A stretch of DNA of 64,000 nt from Pinus tabuliformis. Its lineage: Eukaryota; Streptophyta; Pinopsida; Pinales; Pinaceae. The stretch is from NCBI GenBank assembly GCA_031772625.1, contig CM062818.1, forward strand, positions 1,675,506,667-1,675,570,666, written 5' to 3'. The position numbers and the translations under genes are program-made. Below, piece by piece: positions 1 to 9,327 of this stretch. The first letter of the stretch is position 1. Each line of letters starts with the position of its first letter. The notes under the pieces are model-generated. The model was not told the origin of the DNA and searched no databases. It saw only the letters and a program-made list of their open reading frames with translations.

Positions 1-957
1 CTAACCCCTAAAGGAACAAGGTCAACAAATTACAGCTTCTTCCAGAAGTTCTCCACCAGAAACTGCTCAGAATAAGTCAAAACAGGATCATTTCAGCTGC
101 TCCACTAGCTAAGTGCGTTGCATAGCACCTAAATCCACTGGCTAGGTGCGTTGCAACACACCTAAATGCACTATGAGGGTGCGTTGAGCGGGAAATGACA
201 AATGGCAGTGTCATTCCGCGAGGTGGAGAGACAATGGAAGCTTCCAAAATCTTCTCCTATGACACTTGCCTCACTGAATTCGACCAAGGATGAGTAAGAG
301 ACCTTCAGTCTCCAAGTGGAAGCAAGAACTGACAGAGAGAAGACACTAATCAAATCACAAGCTGACTCATCCTCCTTGCATACATCTATATATGGATCCC
401 TCATCCCAGAGATCCAGAGGCTGGAATTTTGCACATTGTAAGGAATTGATGTTGGTTTTGAGACAAACATCAGAGAATTGGGTGATCTATGCTTTTTTAG
501 AGGTGAAGAGGGGCTTCTTTGCTAGGAGATTGATGCTGGGTCAGGAATCATCGGTTGTAACTCCTCCTGGATCTTCTTGTTTATCAATAAAAACTATTTG
601 AGTTTCTCCTCCATGCTTTTGTATCATTGATGCTTGTTACATTTGTATGGTTAACTTAAATCTGATCCTAAGTTATTTATGAATATAGATCCATGTCTTT
701 GTATAGTTTTCTTCTTCTGTGATCTTACAGGTACTTGGTGAAGCTCGGCAAGTAAGGGAGCAGGTAGCTGGAAGCTGTCAAAGAGGAGAGGGATTGAATC
801 AAAGGATTAGCGCAAGACACAGGTTGGTTCTTTCTATTCCTCTCTATCTATAGTTTGTAAAGGAAATACAAAAGTAGTTTTCTCTGTTTGTTTCTAAGGC
901 AGCTCTCACACCTTAGTGGGATAGAGCAGTTCTAAATAGACACTTTTCCCGGTAACA
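1..957 (+). repeat. 5' LTR of element A (first 83 bases missing)
   Basis: Near-identical to 6776-7732. It ends in the usual CA at 956-957, three bases before the primer-binding site. A TATATATG motif at 387-394 is a reasonable TATA box, and AATAAA at 586-591 is a candidate polyadenylation signal, which would put the R region between them. Short frames inside it on either strand are not believed to be genes. Confidence 0.92.
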
Positions 958-960
958 AAA

Positions 961-978
961 TGGCGACTCCACTGGGGA
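961..978 (+). promoter_or_regulatory. Primer-binding site of element A
   Basis: TGGCGACTCCACTGGGGA begins three bases after the LTR end. It starts with TGG, as expected for pairing with a tRNA CCA tail. The sequence resembles the tRNA-Arg-type site known from Ogre/Tat gypsy elements (from memory, not checked). Element F on the other strand has almost the same site (53549-53568, one difference in this stretch). Confidence 0.8.
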
Positions 979-2681
979 CGATTGTCTAATTAGTTTGTTT
1001 GTGTATCTCTTGTTGTTTGTTTCATAAACTTATAAGTAGCATTCGAACTGCATTTGCCATAACAAATGCAAAGTAGACATCTGCTGCTTCAATCCATTCA
1101 CTGGATCTGTTTATGATTTGAACAGCTGATTCACAGACTATCTGATTGCCCTTGTGATAGCTCTTAGAGCCTCCTTAGATCTACCACTGATTGTGCATTA
1201 CTGATTGCTTTTACTCGGCCAAAAACCAAAGACTAAACTACAAACTGTGACCCAGAACTCGGTTAGAATTCTCGTTTCTGGCCCAGCGTAGGTACTTTGA
1301 AGAGATCCTACATTTCAACACACTTCCCGAAAGGGAAACCTACACTGCAATGCAGTTTCTCTGTGTTATAGGTACGCTGATCAACCTAGCCCTGTGCAGC
1401 TGAGGTTCTTGTGCTTCATTCTTTCCAGTTTTGTCTTTGAATTTTGCATCCTGTGATCAGTATATGACTGTTTAAAACCCCTTTTCCTTACTGATATTCC
1501 GCCTCCTTTGTACAAAATAATTGTAGATGTTTTTGTGAGTTTGTTGAGTCTTTTACAGCTTTCCATTGCAAAAGTAGAATAGTCGTACTGTCATTCTTTG
1601 ATTTAGATCTGTCGCAAGTATCGATTTCGATCATAGGAGAAAGTTTGATTGTTGTTGATGGTCGACTATACTTTTACTATTGCCTTTGGTCTGAATTTGT
1701 GACTTTCTAGTGTCAAAACGAGTATTTATTTCAAAATCATAAAGTGTCGTAATCATCTCTACCTTTTGATTTCGAAAAGAAGCTTGTTTGTGTTTTCCGC
1801 TTGAAAGCAAATTCAGATTTGTACATCAACTTTCTTTTTAGCATCAATACTAAGAAAGTGAAAAACAAATACATGCATGTGCATTTGCATATAGACAGTT
1901 TGTTTGGCTTGATTTAGGAAGGTGCATTTACAGTGTGCTCTTTGCTCTTCGTGAAAAGATTGTGTCTTTCTTTTCCCCTAGTAGCTAGGATTTTCATTGC
2001 AGAAAAGAGATAAAAGTTTGTTTATCATCTTTAGGTTGCATTTTAGGAATTAAATCTACATCTCGTGGTGAACCCAAAAGGCAAACTTCATAAGCAAGAT
2101 CAACTTAAAATAAATTCAATGAATCTAATAACGCTTTGGAACTTAACGCACAACATTTAGAGGTCTAGGCTAGAGACGTATTCCGGCGTCGTAAAGCCTG
2201 GTAACTGTTGTCCTCACTGATGGTTGGGTGATTCCTCCACTTTGAGACGATAAGTGCCAGTACGGACTTGTGCTCCCACGTACCGTCGAGTATATTTTGG
2301 GAGACCCCTATAGGCTTAAATCCTTTACCCATAGGAAGCCGTGTCGGCCGCCCTACTGATCGCAATGCATTGAAAACAACATTCTGGAAGATTGACTGTC
2401 GTACCGTAAAAAGTATTCTGCAGTTTTGCGATTGGTTTGGTACTCCCTCTACCTAGACCTCCAGAGCAGTCCCTTTCGTTCCTTTTCAGACTCTTTAACG
2501 GAAAAGGTCCATCTGAGCACTTCTCACTTCAGGCTCATTAAAAATCGATGGAGACTAGAGTCATCTTTTGTTTTTCTCGACTCTTAAAAACTGAAAAAAC
2601 AAGTTGTGTCAAAGCATATTAAAATTTATTTTAAATGGAATATTCATTACCCCTTTCCTACATTGATCTTGGGTTGAGAAA
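979..2681 (+). other. Leader of element A, non-coding, rich in hairpins
   Basis: About 1.7 kb with no convincing gene. Short inverted repeats are frequent: GCATTTG/CAAATGC (1050-1069), TTCCC-GAAA-GGGAA (1324-1337), ACTTTCTT/AAGAAAGT (about 1829-1859) and GATAAA/TTTATC (about 2009-2026). Near the end, hairpins at 2481-2507 and 2568-2602 carry the same loop motif as the array at 4797-5546. The region would be the 5' leader holding packaging and dimerisation signals, but nothing here shows that directly. Confidence 0.6.
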
Positions 2682-3257
2682 ATGGAGTCTACCAACCAAG
2701 GAATTCCCCTTGGTGGAAATCCTAGTCCCTTCTCCTCTTGGGGAGATGTTGGTGCACCCCATATCGCCACATTGTCGCTTCCAGGACTGACAATTGGTTT
2801 GCCTGTATGGCTCTTCTCAACCTCTGTCGTTCATAACACCACTATTCCTGAACAATCAAATCAGCAATTAGACGAGTCCAGAGTTGCCCACCAACCTTCT
2901 ACTTCCTCTAATTCTTCCTCTCCTCCTTCCTCTTCGCTTGATGGGGCTAGTAAAGCCAAAAGTCAAGTTCCTAAGGAGAAGAAGGAAAAGAAGAAGAAAG
3001 ATAAGAAGAAGAAGGAGCAAAAGGCGAATGGGGGAAAACGAGTGTCGTCTAACGAAAATCCACACACTACACCGACCAGGCCTAAATCGCCATGTGTCAT
3101 TTGCAAAGGAGACCACTTTCACAGAGATTGTCCTTGCATCCCTCGGATATTAAGGGACTGGTCTCCTCGTTTGCACAACCCAGTGTCGTCAACCTCTGAT
3201 GATCAAGTTGAAAGCACACCGTCAACTAGTGAAAGTGAAGCCCTAGGACAAAAATGA
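2682..3257 (+). CDS. Gag-like zinc-knuckle protein of element A
   Basis: An open frame of 191 residues. The N-terminal third is not recognised. Residues about 65-90 are rich in serine and proline, and about 95-115 form a strongly basic lysine run that could bind nucleic acid. A zinc-knuckle-like motif CVICKGDHFHRDC follows at about residues 138-150, with spacing C-x2-C-x3-H-x4-C, one residue shorter than the classical CCHC. Similar 'CKGDH..RDCP' motifs occur in plant retroelement proteins (recalled). No capsid-like domain is seen, so this may be a nucleocapsid remnant and not a full gag. The first ATG after the leader was taken as the start. The frame is intact. Confidence 0.6.
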   Translation: MESTNQGIPLGGNPSPFSSWGDVGAPHIATLSLPGLTIGLPVWLFSTSVVHNTTIPEQSNQQLDESRVAHQPSTSSNSSSPPSSSLDGASKAKSQVPKEKKEKKKKDKKKKEQKANGGKRVSSNENPHTTPTRPKSPCVICKGDHFHRDCPCIPRILRDWSPRLHNPVSSTSDDQVESTPSTSESEALGQK

Positions 3258-3438
3258 AAATGTAGATTTCCTTGTAAATTGTGCAAGGCAATCATTCAGT
3301 CCACCGTTGTCCCTTCTTAGACGAAGCTAAAAGAGTTTTGGATGATCATCCGGTTTCACTGTTACGACTTCCTCCTGGATATAAAAAACTCTTGCCGAGT
3401 CCATCATTAGTTGAAATCTGGCTGGCCTGCTCACGTGG

Positions 3439-4248
3439 TTGGCTGAAGCACCTATCATTGAAGATAAACCATCTGGATCCATACCAGACGAAAGTCAAAA
3501 GGTTGAGGCAGTAGTTGAACCGGTCTTGCCTTCAGAGGTTTTCTCTTCAGATGATATAGTCACTGAAGAGAACAAGGATGACACCGTCCAAATTCTCTTC
3601 ATAAACATAGACTCCGACGAGCATGGGGGCAATTTACCCATTCGTTTACCGCAGGAAGGAAGTTCGTCAGAGCCGTACCCGACCGTCTATTCAGTCCCAC
3701 CTCCAAGCAACCTAGTTGTCTCCTTCGACTGGAATCAACTAGGCAGACCCCGTTTACCAACAAGCATACCATTCCGAATTAACGTTCAAATATATAGAAT
3801 GGTTATGGCTGGTACCATCATAGATGAGGGGGATTCTGTGAGTATCCTTTCCTCAACTGCTTGGAAAGCGCTTGGTTTTCCATCGCTTTTGCTTGAGATG
3901 AGAAATCTGACGGGCTTTGATAAAGGAACCAGTCGACCTTTAGGGATCCTTCCCGATGTGCCCGAAAAATTGAGAAGGAAAATAGTTCGCATGAACGTAA
4001 TGGTAGTTCAAGGACCCCTAGATTACAATCTACTCCTTGGACGAGACTATATTTATTGCATGGGGGCAATTGTCTCCTCACTCTTTAGAGTAATGTGTTT
4101 TTCGCACGAAGGAAGAGTGGTCAAGCTCGTGGACCAGCTTTCATTTCCCGGATCATACAGAGAAAATAGTCATATACCATCCCTGAATGGTCTTTTCAAG
4201 CAAGAAATGTCTCAATCTCCAGTCCGTCCTCCCGATGAGCGTGAGTAA
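3439..4248 (+). CDS. Aspartic-protease-like protein of element A
   Basis: An intact frame of 269 residues. The C-terminal half looks like a retroviral-type aspartic protease: 'GTIIDEGDSVSILSS' occupies the place of the catalytic D-[ST]-G loop (about residues 131-145), and 'YNLLLGRDYIYCMGA' (about 197-211) matches the conserved LLGR block near the C-terminus of this fold. The catalytic triplet reads DEG, so activity is doubtful. The N-terminal 90 residues are acidic and unrecognised. The true frame may begin upstream, since 3281-3514 is open in another frame and may be linked to it by a frameshift. The protein lies 180 bases after the zinc-knuckle frame. Confidence 0.6.
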   Translation: MAEAPIIEDKPSGSIPDESQKVEAVVEPVLPSEVFSSDDIVTEENKDDTVQILFINIDSDEHGGNLPIRLPQEGSSSEPYPTVYSVPPPSNLVVSFDWNQLGRPRLPTSIPFRINVQIYRMVMAGTIIDEGDSVSILSSTAWKALGFPSLLLEMRNLTGFDKGTSRPLGILPDVPEKLRRKIVRMNVMVVQGPLDYNLLLGRDYIYCMGAIVSSLFRVMCFSHEGRVVKLVDQLSFPGSYRENSHIPSLNGLFKQEMSQSPVRPPDERE

Positions 4249-4794
4249 TTCAGAGGGATATGACTGAAACCTAGGGGGCATGCATCCTGGTCTGCTTCGG
4301 CAGGAAAACTTCGGGTATAGGGTAGGTTTCCATGGGAGAATATGACTAGTCTGTACTCCCGTCCGTGATTGGAAGAGGGGGTTATTATGGAACAAGATTC
4401 TCTTGTCAAAGTTATGTGAGTTGGCAGGCATCATCGCTCACCTTTGTTTATCTCGGTAGACATCGCCGAAGAAGTGTTTTGTTTACGTCGTAAATAGAAC
4501 AATCTTTGGGTAACCTATAAGAGGTAGGCCTCTCTCAGTAAAACAAATGTTTTGGCGGAAAGAAGTAGAGGTAACCTTGAAACTCTGTTTGATACCTGGG
4601 GGCATGCAAACCTTTTTGAGTGCAAGCGATGGGCGACTATTTATTTTTTAAATTTTTAGGACCTCTAACCCTTTAAACTCGTAGGATTGGTCATCACCTA
4701 ACTTGCATGAAGAAAGGATGTGGGGAAAAACTCTAAAAGTTTCTATTTATATGAGACATTCTTATCATATGACTGGATTAATCGAGCAGTGTTA
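4249..4794 (+). other. Element A interior between protease frame and hairpin array
   Basis: No gene is recognised. Two stretches share the phrase GGGGGCATGC (around 4273 and 4599), suggesting a short internal duplication or repeated purine tract. A foldback AAACT-CTAAA-AGTTT near 4726 carries a shortened version of the loop motif found in the downstream array. Confidence 0.4.
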
Positions 4795-4796
4795 CC

Positions 4797-5546
4797 GCAA
4801 GGTTCAAGCTCATTAAAAAGTAAACCTGCACCGAGCAAATGTTTCCACCCATGTTTAATCTCGTTAAAAAATGAACTATTCCCTGGTAAATAACAGCCGT
4901 GAATGTAGTACTTCAGCCATTAAAGCCTTGGTCGTGTTTGCACGGTCACCTCCACTTTTTCATTGGCCGATCATTCACCTCCATTTGATTGTTTACACAT
5001 TTTTAGGAACAACTGCGAAGAGTGATTTCACTAGCCATCCTTGTGACACTGCCGTGATTGGAAAATTCCAAACCTTAACTGGAATCAGCTGCTACCCATT
5101 TTATCACTCGTTCCTCAAAATACGAGTCTTCTTTAAGCTCTTTTCAACTGACTCGTAAAATATGAAAAGATTGCCGAGTCCTTGGCCTTCCAGCTCGTTA
5201 AAGGGACAGGAAGTGCTATCCCTCCTCTAGATTTTAATCTTTTTGCACCTGAGGGATTATTGCACAAAAAGATCGAGCGCTTGTTTTGTTCGGCTCATTA
5301 AAGCTATCGAAAATTCATCCCTTCTATATTGTTTAAATTACGTTTTCGGACTTAAGGGATTAGATGACGAAAAAGGAATTTTGGAGTTACCTTTACGTAC
5401 CTTTTCAGACTCTCTAAAAATGAAAAGGACCGAGTTATCTTTGTCGTTAAACTCCTTAAAAAGATTAATAGCGACAAACTTGTCTTTAGACAAGAACGAG
5501 TTTCACTATCGCTAGGCTCGTTAAAACATAGCAATGGGTTTGCCCA
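4797..5546 (+). repeat. Array of short hairpins with a recurring loop motif (element A)
   Basis: Consecutive inverted repeats were found by eye. Stems and positions: GCAAGGTT/AAACCTGC (4797-4829), TTGGAA/TTCCAA (about 5058-5071), ACTCGT/ACGAGT (5106-5127), TCTTTTCA/TGAAAAGA (5139-5170), CTTCC/GGAAG (5187-5213), ATCTTTTTG/CAAAAAGAT (5237-5273), TTCG/CGAA (5289-5311), TTTTCG/CGAAAA (5343-5373), CCTTTTCA/TGAAAAGG (5400-5428), TTTGTCG/CGACAAA (5440-5478), CTTGTCT/AGACAAG (5479-5494) and an interrupted ATCGCTA/TAGCAAT (5508-5535). Most loops contain a variant of GRCTCRTTAAAAA, while the stems are unrelated. No protein gene explains the region. Function unknown. Confidence 0.7.
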
Positions 5547-5989
5547 AAGGGAAAGTTATAGAACAAGCATATTTTATCCTCCTCAAGCTTGACAAAAATA
5601 AAGAGGTACTCGTCAGCAATGACTGGGGAAAAATTGGGAAGAAAACTCAAAGAATCTTTATTGGTAGCAAGTCGCTCTTGAACATGACACTTCCGCTCCG
5701 TGTCCGAGTCGGGTTGGGTTGTTTCATTCACCGGTCACATCGCCATGGTCACACCATACCATCCACATTTGGGGTTAATGCTACCAATCCATCACATCAG
5801 TGTCACCGACATGTTCAAGAGAAGTCATCCAGAAAGGCCACCTATGTCCCACCCACTACCATACATTATACTCCATTCCTTCATGACCGCCACCCTGAAC
5901 CGTATATCATCAGATCGTTTTCACCTCCATCAAAATCATTTCCTCTGTTTCGTGTCATTGATGTGGGATTCATTAAGGCCCTCCTATGA
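5534..5989 (+). CDS. Unrecognised open frame in element A
   Basis: A 151-residue frame starting at the ATG just after the last hairpin of the array. The N-terminal 50 residues are lysine-rich and the remainder is rich in histidine, proline and serine. No known domain is recognised. It overlaps another open frame (5700-6038) and has no similarity that I can see to retrotransposon proteins. It may be a chance frame, or a remnant of captured sequence. Confidence 0.2.
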   Translation: MGLPKGKVIEQAYFILLKLDKNKEVLVSNDWGKIGKKTQRIFIGSKSLLNMTLPLRVRVGLGCFIHRSHRHGHTIPSTFGVNATNPSHQCHRHVQEKSSRKATYVPPTTIHYTPFLHDRHPEPYIIRSFSPPSKSFPLFRVIDVGFIKALL

Positions 5990-6679
5990 TGGATCACTTC
6001 TTGTCGACATCAGCGCATTATCCAAGAAGTTGGTCTAGGAACTCCCCATTCAGTACTTTGAAGCTTGCATGCCTCAATGGCAAGTTTCTCACTTCCGGCG
6101 ACAGGTTCACATCAATGACCTTCGACCGAAAGATTTTGCGTGGTGTTCGACGCCAAGTCCTTTATTCACACCACGTAAATTGTACTGCAGTACCTTGAGG
6201 ATCATTATCATTATCGGTGATTCCTCTCGCGCTTGTTAACAGTTTATATCATTGACTGGTAATCAAGTGATGTCTTTCCATGTTCGACTTCGAAACATTT
6301 CTCACATGGATCAACTTGTACTTGGAGTGAAGATCGGACGAGATTGAAGACCCCGGATCTAGTTTCATCCATCTGGGCTGCGATATATATTCAAGGAAAT
6401 AAAGACATTGAAATGTACAACATTGCAGCACAGATAATCATCCTACCAAAACGATGATGGCTCTATCAGAATCATCAGTCTACAATCAGACGATTTTCTG
6501 TCCTATGTACATGAAAATGAATTTATAAAGCTGAGCATGGGAATGCTCGCCTCAACTAGATCATGGAAACAATATGAAGATAATGTATTGTATTGTATCT
6601 TATTACAGGTCTCCTCCCAGCATTGAAAGAACTTCAGATCCTCATAATAAAGCATTTCACCGTATTAACGGCCTCATAC
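5990..6679 (+). other. 3' untranslated interior of element A
   Basis: About 690 bases before the purine tract and 3' LTR. Short frames are present on both strands, but none resembles a known protein. Probably the 3' leader of the retroelement RNA. Confidence 0.4.
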
Positions 6680-6680
6680 T

Positions 6681-6692
6681 TTAGGGGGCAAC
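6681..6692 (+). promoter_or_regulatory. Polypurine tract of element A
   Basis: TTAGGGGGCAAC lies immediately before the TG that opens the 3' LTR at 6693. This is the expected place for the plus-strand primer. Confidence 0.7.
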
Positions 6693-7732
6693 TGTTATAG
6701 AAATTTTTGTGCCTTGCAGCTCCAAGCATGAAATGTCCATAAACCAAGGGCTCCTATGTCCCTAAAAGTGTTTTTCTAACCCCTAAAGGAACAAGGTCAA
6801 CAAATTACAGCTTCTCCCAGAAGTTCTCCACCAGAAACTGATCAGAATAAGTCAAAACAAGATCATTTCAGCTGCTCCACTAGCTAAGTGCATTGCATAG
6901 CACCTAAATCCACTGGCTAGGTGTGTTGCAACACACCTAAATGCACTATGACGGTGCGTTGAGCGGGAAATGACAAATGGCAGTGTCATTCCGCGAGGTG
7001 GAGAGACAATGGACGCTTCCAGAATCTTCTCCTATGACACTTGCCTCACTGAATTCGACCAAGGATGAGTAAGAGGCCTTCAGTGTCCAAGTGGAAGCAA
7101 GAACTGACAGAGAGAAGACACTAATCAAATCACAAGCTGACTCATCCTCCTTGCATACATCTATATATGGATCACTCATCCCAGAGATCCAGAGGCTGGA
7201 ATTTTTCACATTGTAAGGAATTGTTGTTGGTTTTGAGACAAACATCAGAGAATTGGGTGATCTATGCTTTGTTGGAGGTGAAGAGGGGCTTCTTTGCTGG
7301 GAGGTTGATGCTGGGTCAGGAATCATCGGTTGTAACTCCTCCTGGATCTTCTTGTTTATAAATAAAAACTATTTGAGTTTCTCCTCCATGCTTTTGTATC
7401 ATTGATGCTTGTTACATTTGTATGGTTAACTTAAATCTGATCCTAAGTTATTTATGAATATAGATCCATGTCTTTGTATAGTTTTCTTCTTCTGTGATCT
7501 TACAGGTACTTGGTGAAGCTCGACAAGTAAGGGAGCAGGTAGCTGGAAGCTGTCAAAGAGGAGAGGGATTGAATCAAAGGATTAACGCAAGACACAGGTT
7601 GGTTCTTTCTATTCCTCTCTATCTATAGTTTGTAAAGGAAATACAAAAGTAGTTTTCTCTGTTTGTTTCTAAGGCAGCTGTCACACCTTAGTGGGATAGA
7701 GCAGTTCTAAATAGACACTTTTCCCAGTAACA
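6693..7732 (+). repeat. 3' LTR of element A (1040 bp)
   Basis: Starts TGTTATAG and ends AACA. Positions 6776-7732 align over their whole length with 1-957. The intact copy gives an LTR length of 1040 bp and shows that the left copy lacks 83 bases. The same TATA-like and AATAAA motifs are retained. Confidence 0.93.
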
Positions 7733-7760
7733 AGGAGTTATGTGAATTGCAACATATTAA

Positions 7761-7952
7761 ATAGCCATGAAGCATATAGAGGATACATGGCCTAAAAAAT
7801 TTAGGGATGAAGTATGAAGTCTATGACTCAGCATAACCATAGATGGTTTCAACCCATATTCCACCAAAAACAACAAGTGTTATGTTTTTCTTGTAGTAAT
7901 GATCAATGCAAATATCCCCCCATGGTTGTCCATGAAGAATTAACATCTTATG
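7761..7952 (+). pseudogene. CACTA transposase (TNP2-like), first surviving piece
   Basis: Reading from 7761 gives 'AMKHIEDTWPKKFRDEV', then stops, then 'DGFNPYSTKNNK' and 'NIPPWLSMK'. These correspond to the '.TDGFNP..' and 'PPW...K' blocks of plant CACTA transposases (family knowledge). In-frame stops occur at about 7815, 7824 and 7941. The piece is cut on the left by element A and on the right by element B. Its last codons run into the next piece at 27673 in the same frame once one copy of TTATG is removed. Confidence 0.75.
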
Positions 7953-8771
7953 TGTTGAGAGTCCAATTTAATTTATCATTGAATTAAACTAGAAATTAAA
8001 ATCAAATTCTTTTCTCATAGCAACTTAAAATAGTTAAATTAAGTTTATTAAACTTACTTAGCTTAGGAAATTCAAGTTGGAAGTCTTTCTATCATCATGT
8101 GTATGTTCTCCCTACTTTGTAGGAGCCTAGTCTGAGTTAATTGTGAGTTTGAAAATAGAAGACTTAGTTTCATGAGTCAGTTTAGTTAAATTAGGTCTCA
8201 AAGTGATTGAGAGAAATAATAGTGATTTAACTGTCAGTGGTGTCACCAATGAACTATGTCAGCGCTACTCTAGTTAACTGAATATTTACTCATCAGAAAC
8301 TCATGCATGCTGAATTAGAGAAAGACCGAGTTGAGACTACAGTGGAGAGATAGTGTGGTATTTGTTTTAGATTTTTATGAGTTGCACTGACAGTGCAGGC
8401 ATTGAGGAATTGATCCTTGAGGGATTGTGCAATTTTTAGAGCCTTTATTTTCCTTTGAATGCAAGCTATCCTCCATAGGAATTACACATTGGAATAGAGA
8501 CTTCGAGAGCTTGTGAAGAGGCTACGTTTTGGCCTTGAGATTTCTTATGAGTTTAAGATTGAATTTGTTGAGTGTTGGGATTGTTCCTAAGACAATAACA
8601 ATTATAATTTCATTTTTATTTTCCAGATTAATACAAAATAGATAGTGGGGTTTTGATTTTTTTCTTTCCCTAGATATTTATTGTCTTATGTGCCTTTGAA
8701 TCGCTTCCTCTATTGACTATTGTTTTGCTCGATTTTTATGCGTTTTTGGTGTAATGAGTAGAAGTATATTC
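7953..8771 (+). repeat. 5' LTR of element B, left part
   Basis: Matches 26780-27598 of the 3' LTR (for example the shared block around 'AAGTTTATTAAACTTACTTA'). It breaks off at 8771, where element C begins, and resumes at 22482. Together the two parts give about 874 bp against 888 bp for the intact 3' copy. No gene inside. Confidence 0.9.
8767..8771 (+). repeat. Target-site duplication of element C (left copy)
   Basis: TATTC here and again at 22477-22481, directly after C's 3' LTR. The uninterrupted sequence of B's 3' LTR is consistent with a single copy. Confidence 0.9.
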
Positions 8772-9210
8772 TATCGGGTTGTATTATATTCTTTTGACAA
8801 TTAACCTATGTAGTGAACCAAGGGGCTAGAGTGGGGATGGAGCCCCCCCTTCATTGCACTGACTGTGCAGCAAGGGGGTCACAGGGGGGTTTGAGGGGGG
8901 GGGGGGGGGGGTAGTCCCCCTCTACGGGGTCTGGGACAATAGCCGGGGAAATTTTTTTTTGGAGCCTATATTACGTTGGGCGGACCTACCGATGGTTTTC
9001 GGTCCATGGCATTAGATGATTCGGCATGTATAAATATGTATTGTAACGTTGAAAGGAACATAATGAAAAATCAAACTGGTAGTCCTGGTTTTAGGATCCA
9101 GGGGAAAATCTCTGTGTATATGTGTTTTATGTGTTATGCTCTCACATTGTTTATTTTTTGTGTTTTAGAATTGCTATGCATGTAATTTTTGTACGGGGCT
9201 AAAAGCTACA
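8772..9210 (+). repeat. 5' LTR of element C
   Basis: Aligns with 22017-22476. The first bases have mutated from TGTTG to TATCG. A TATAAATA box sits at 9029-9036 (9029 corresponds to 22295 in the other copy). The U3 part has long G and C runs (about 8846-8912). It ends in ACA at 9210. The following primer site is degraded (GGGTATAAGA at about 9212). Confidence 0.88.
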
Positions 9211-9327
9211 TTGGGTATAAGATTTTTTTGCTTCAAGGCGATGCCTTTGCTACTGAGGAGTTTCACTCGGGCATGTGATAGACCCTGTTTAGTGGGAGAT
9301 CTGCAGGATCGATTCAAGTGGTTAAAG

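Larger units (their letters stand above)
1..7732 (+). mobile_element. Element A: non-autonomous LTR retrotransposon (gypsy-like, no polymerase)
   Basis: Two direct repeats (1-957 and 6693-7732) bracket a primer-binding site directly after the left repeat and a purine tract directly before the right one, which defines an LTR retrotransposon. The left LTR lacks its first 83 bases because the window starts inside it. The interior encodes a zinc-knuckle protein and a protease-like protein, but no reverse transcriptase, RNase H or integrase could be found in any frame. The LTRs differ by only about two dozen substitutions by eye, so this is one of the younger insertions here. The right flank is CACTA transposase sequence. 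The right-hand target duplication should be AGGAG (7733-7737); its partner is outside the window. Confidence 0.9.

Noticed and set aside
171..470. 99-residue minus-strand frame in A's LTR, longer (126 residues) in the other copy
   Set aside because: It is antisense to the LTR, overlaps the TATA box, and has a different length in the two copies. No known domain.
2868..3153. Frames on both strands overlapping the zinc-knuckle gene, rich in leucine or arginine
   Set aside because: They are shadows of the lysine and serine-rich low-complexity region of the gene on the plus strand.
7733..7737. Claiming a confirmed target duplication AGGAG for A
   Set aside because: Only the right side is visible; the left flank is outside the window.
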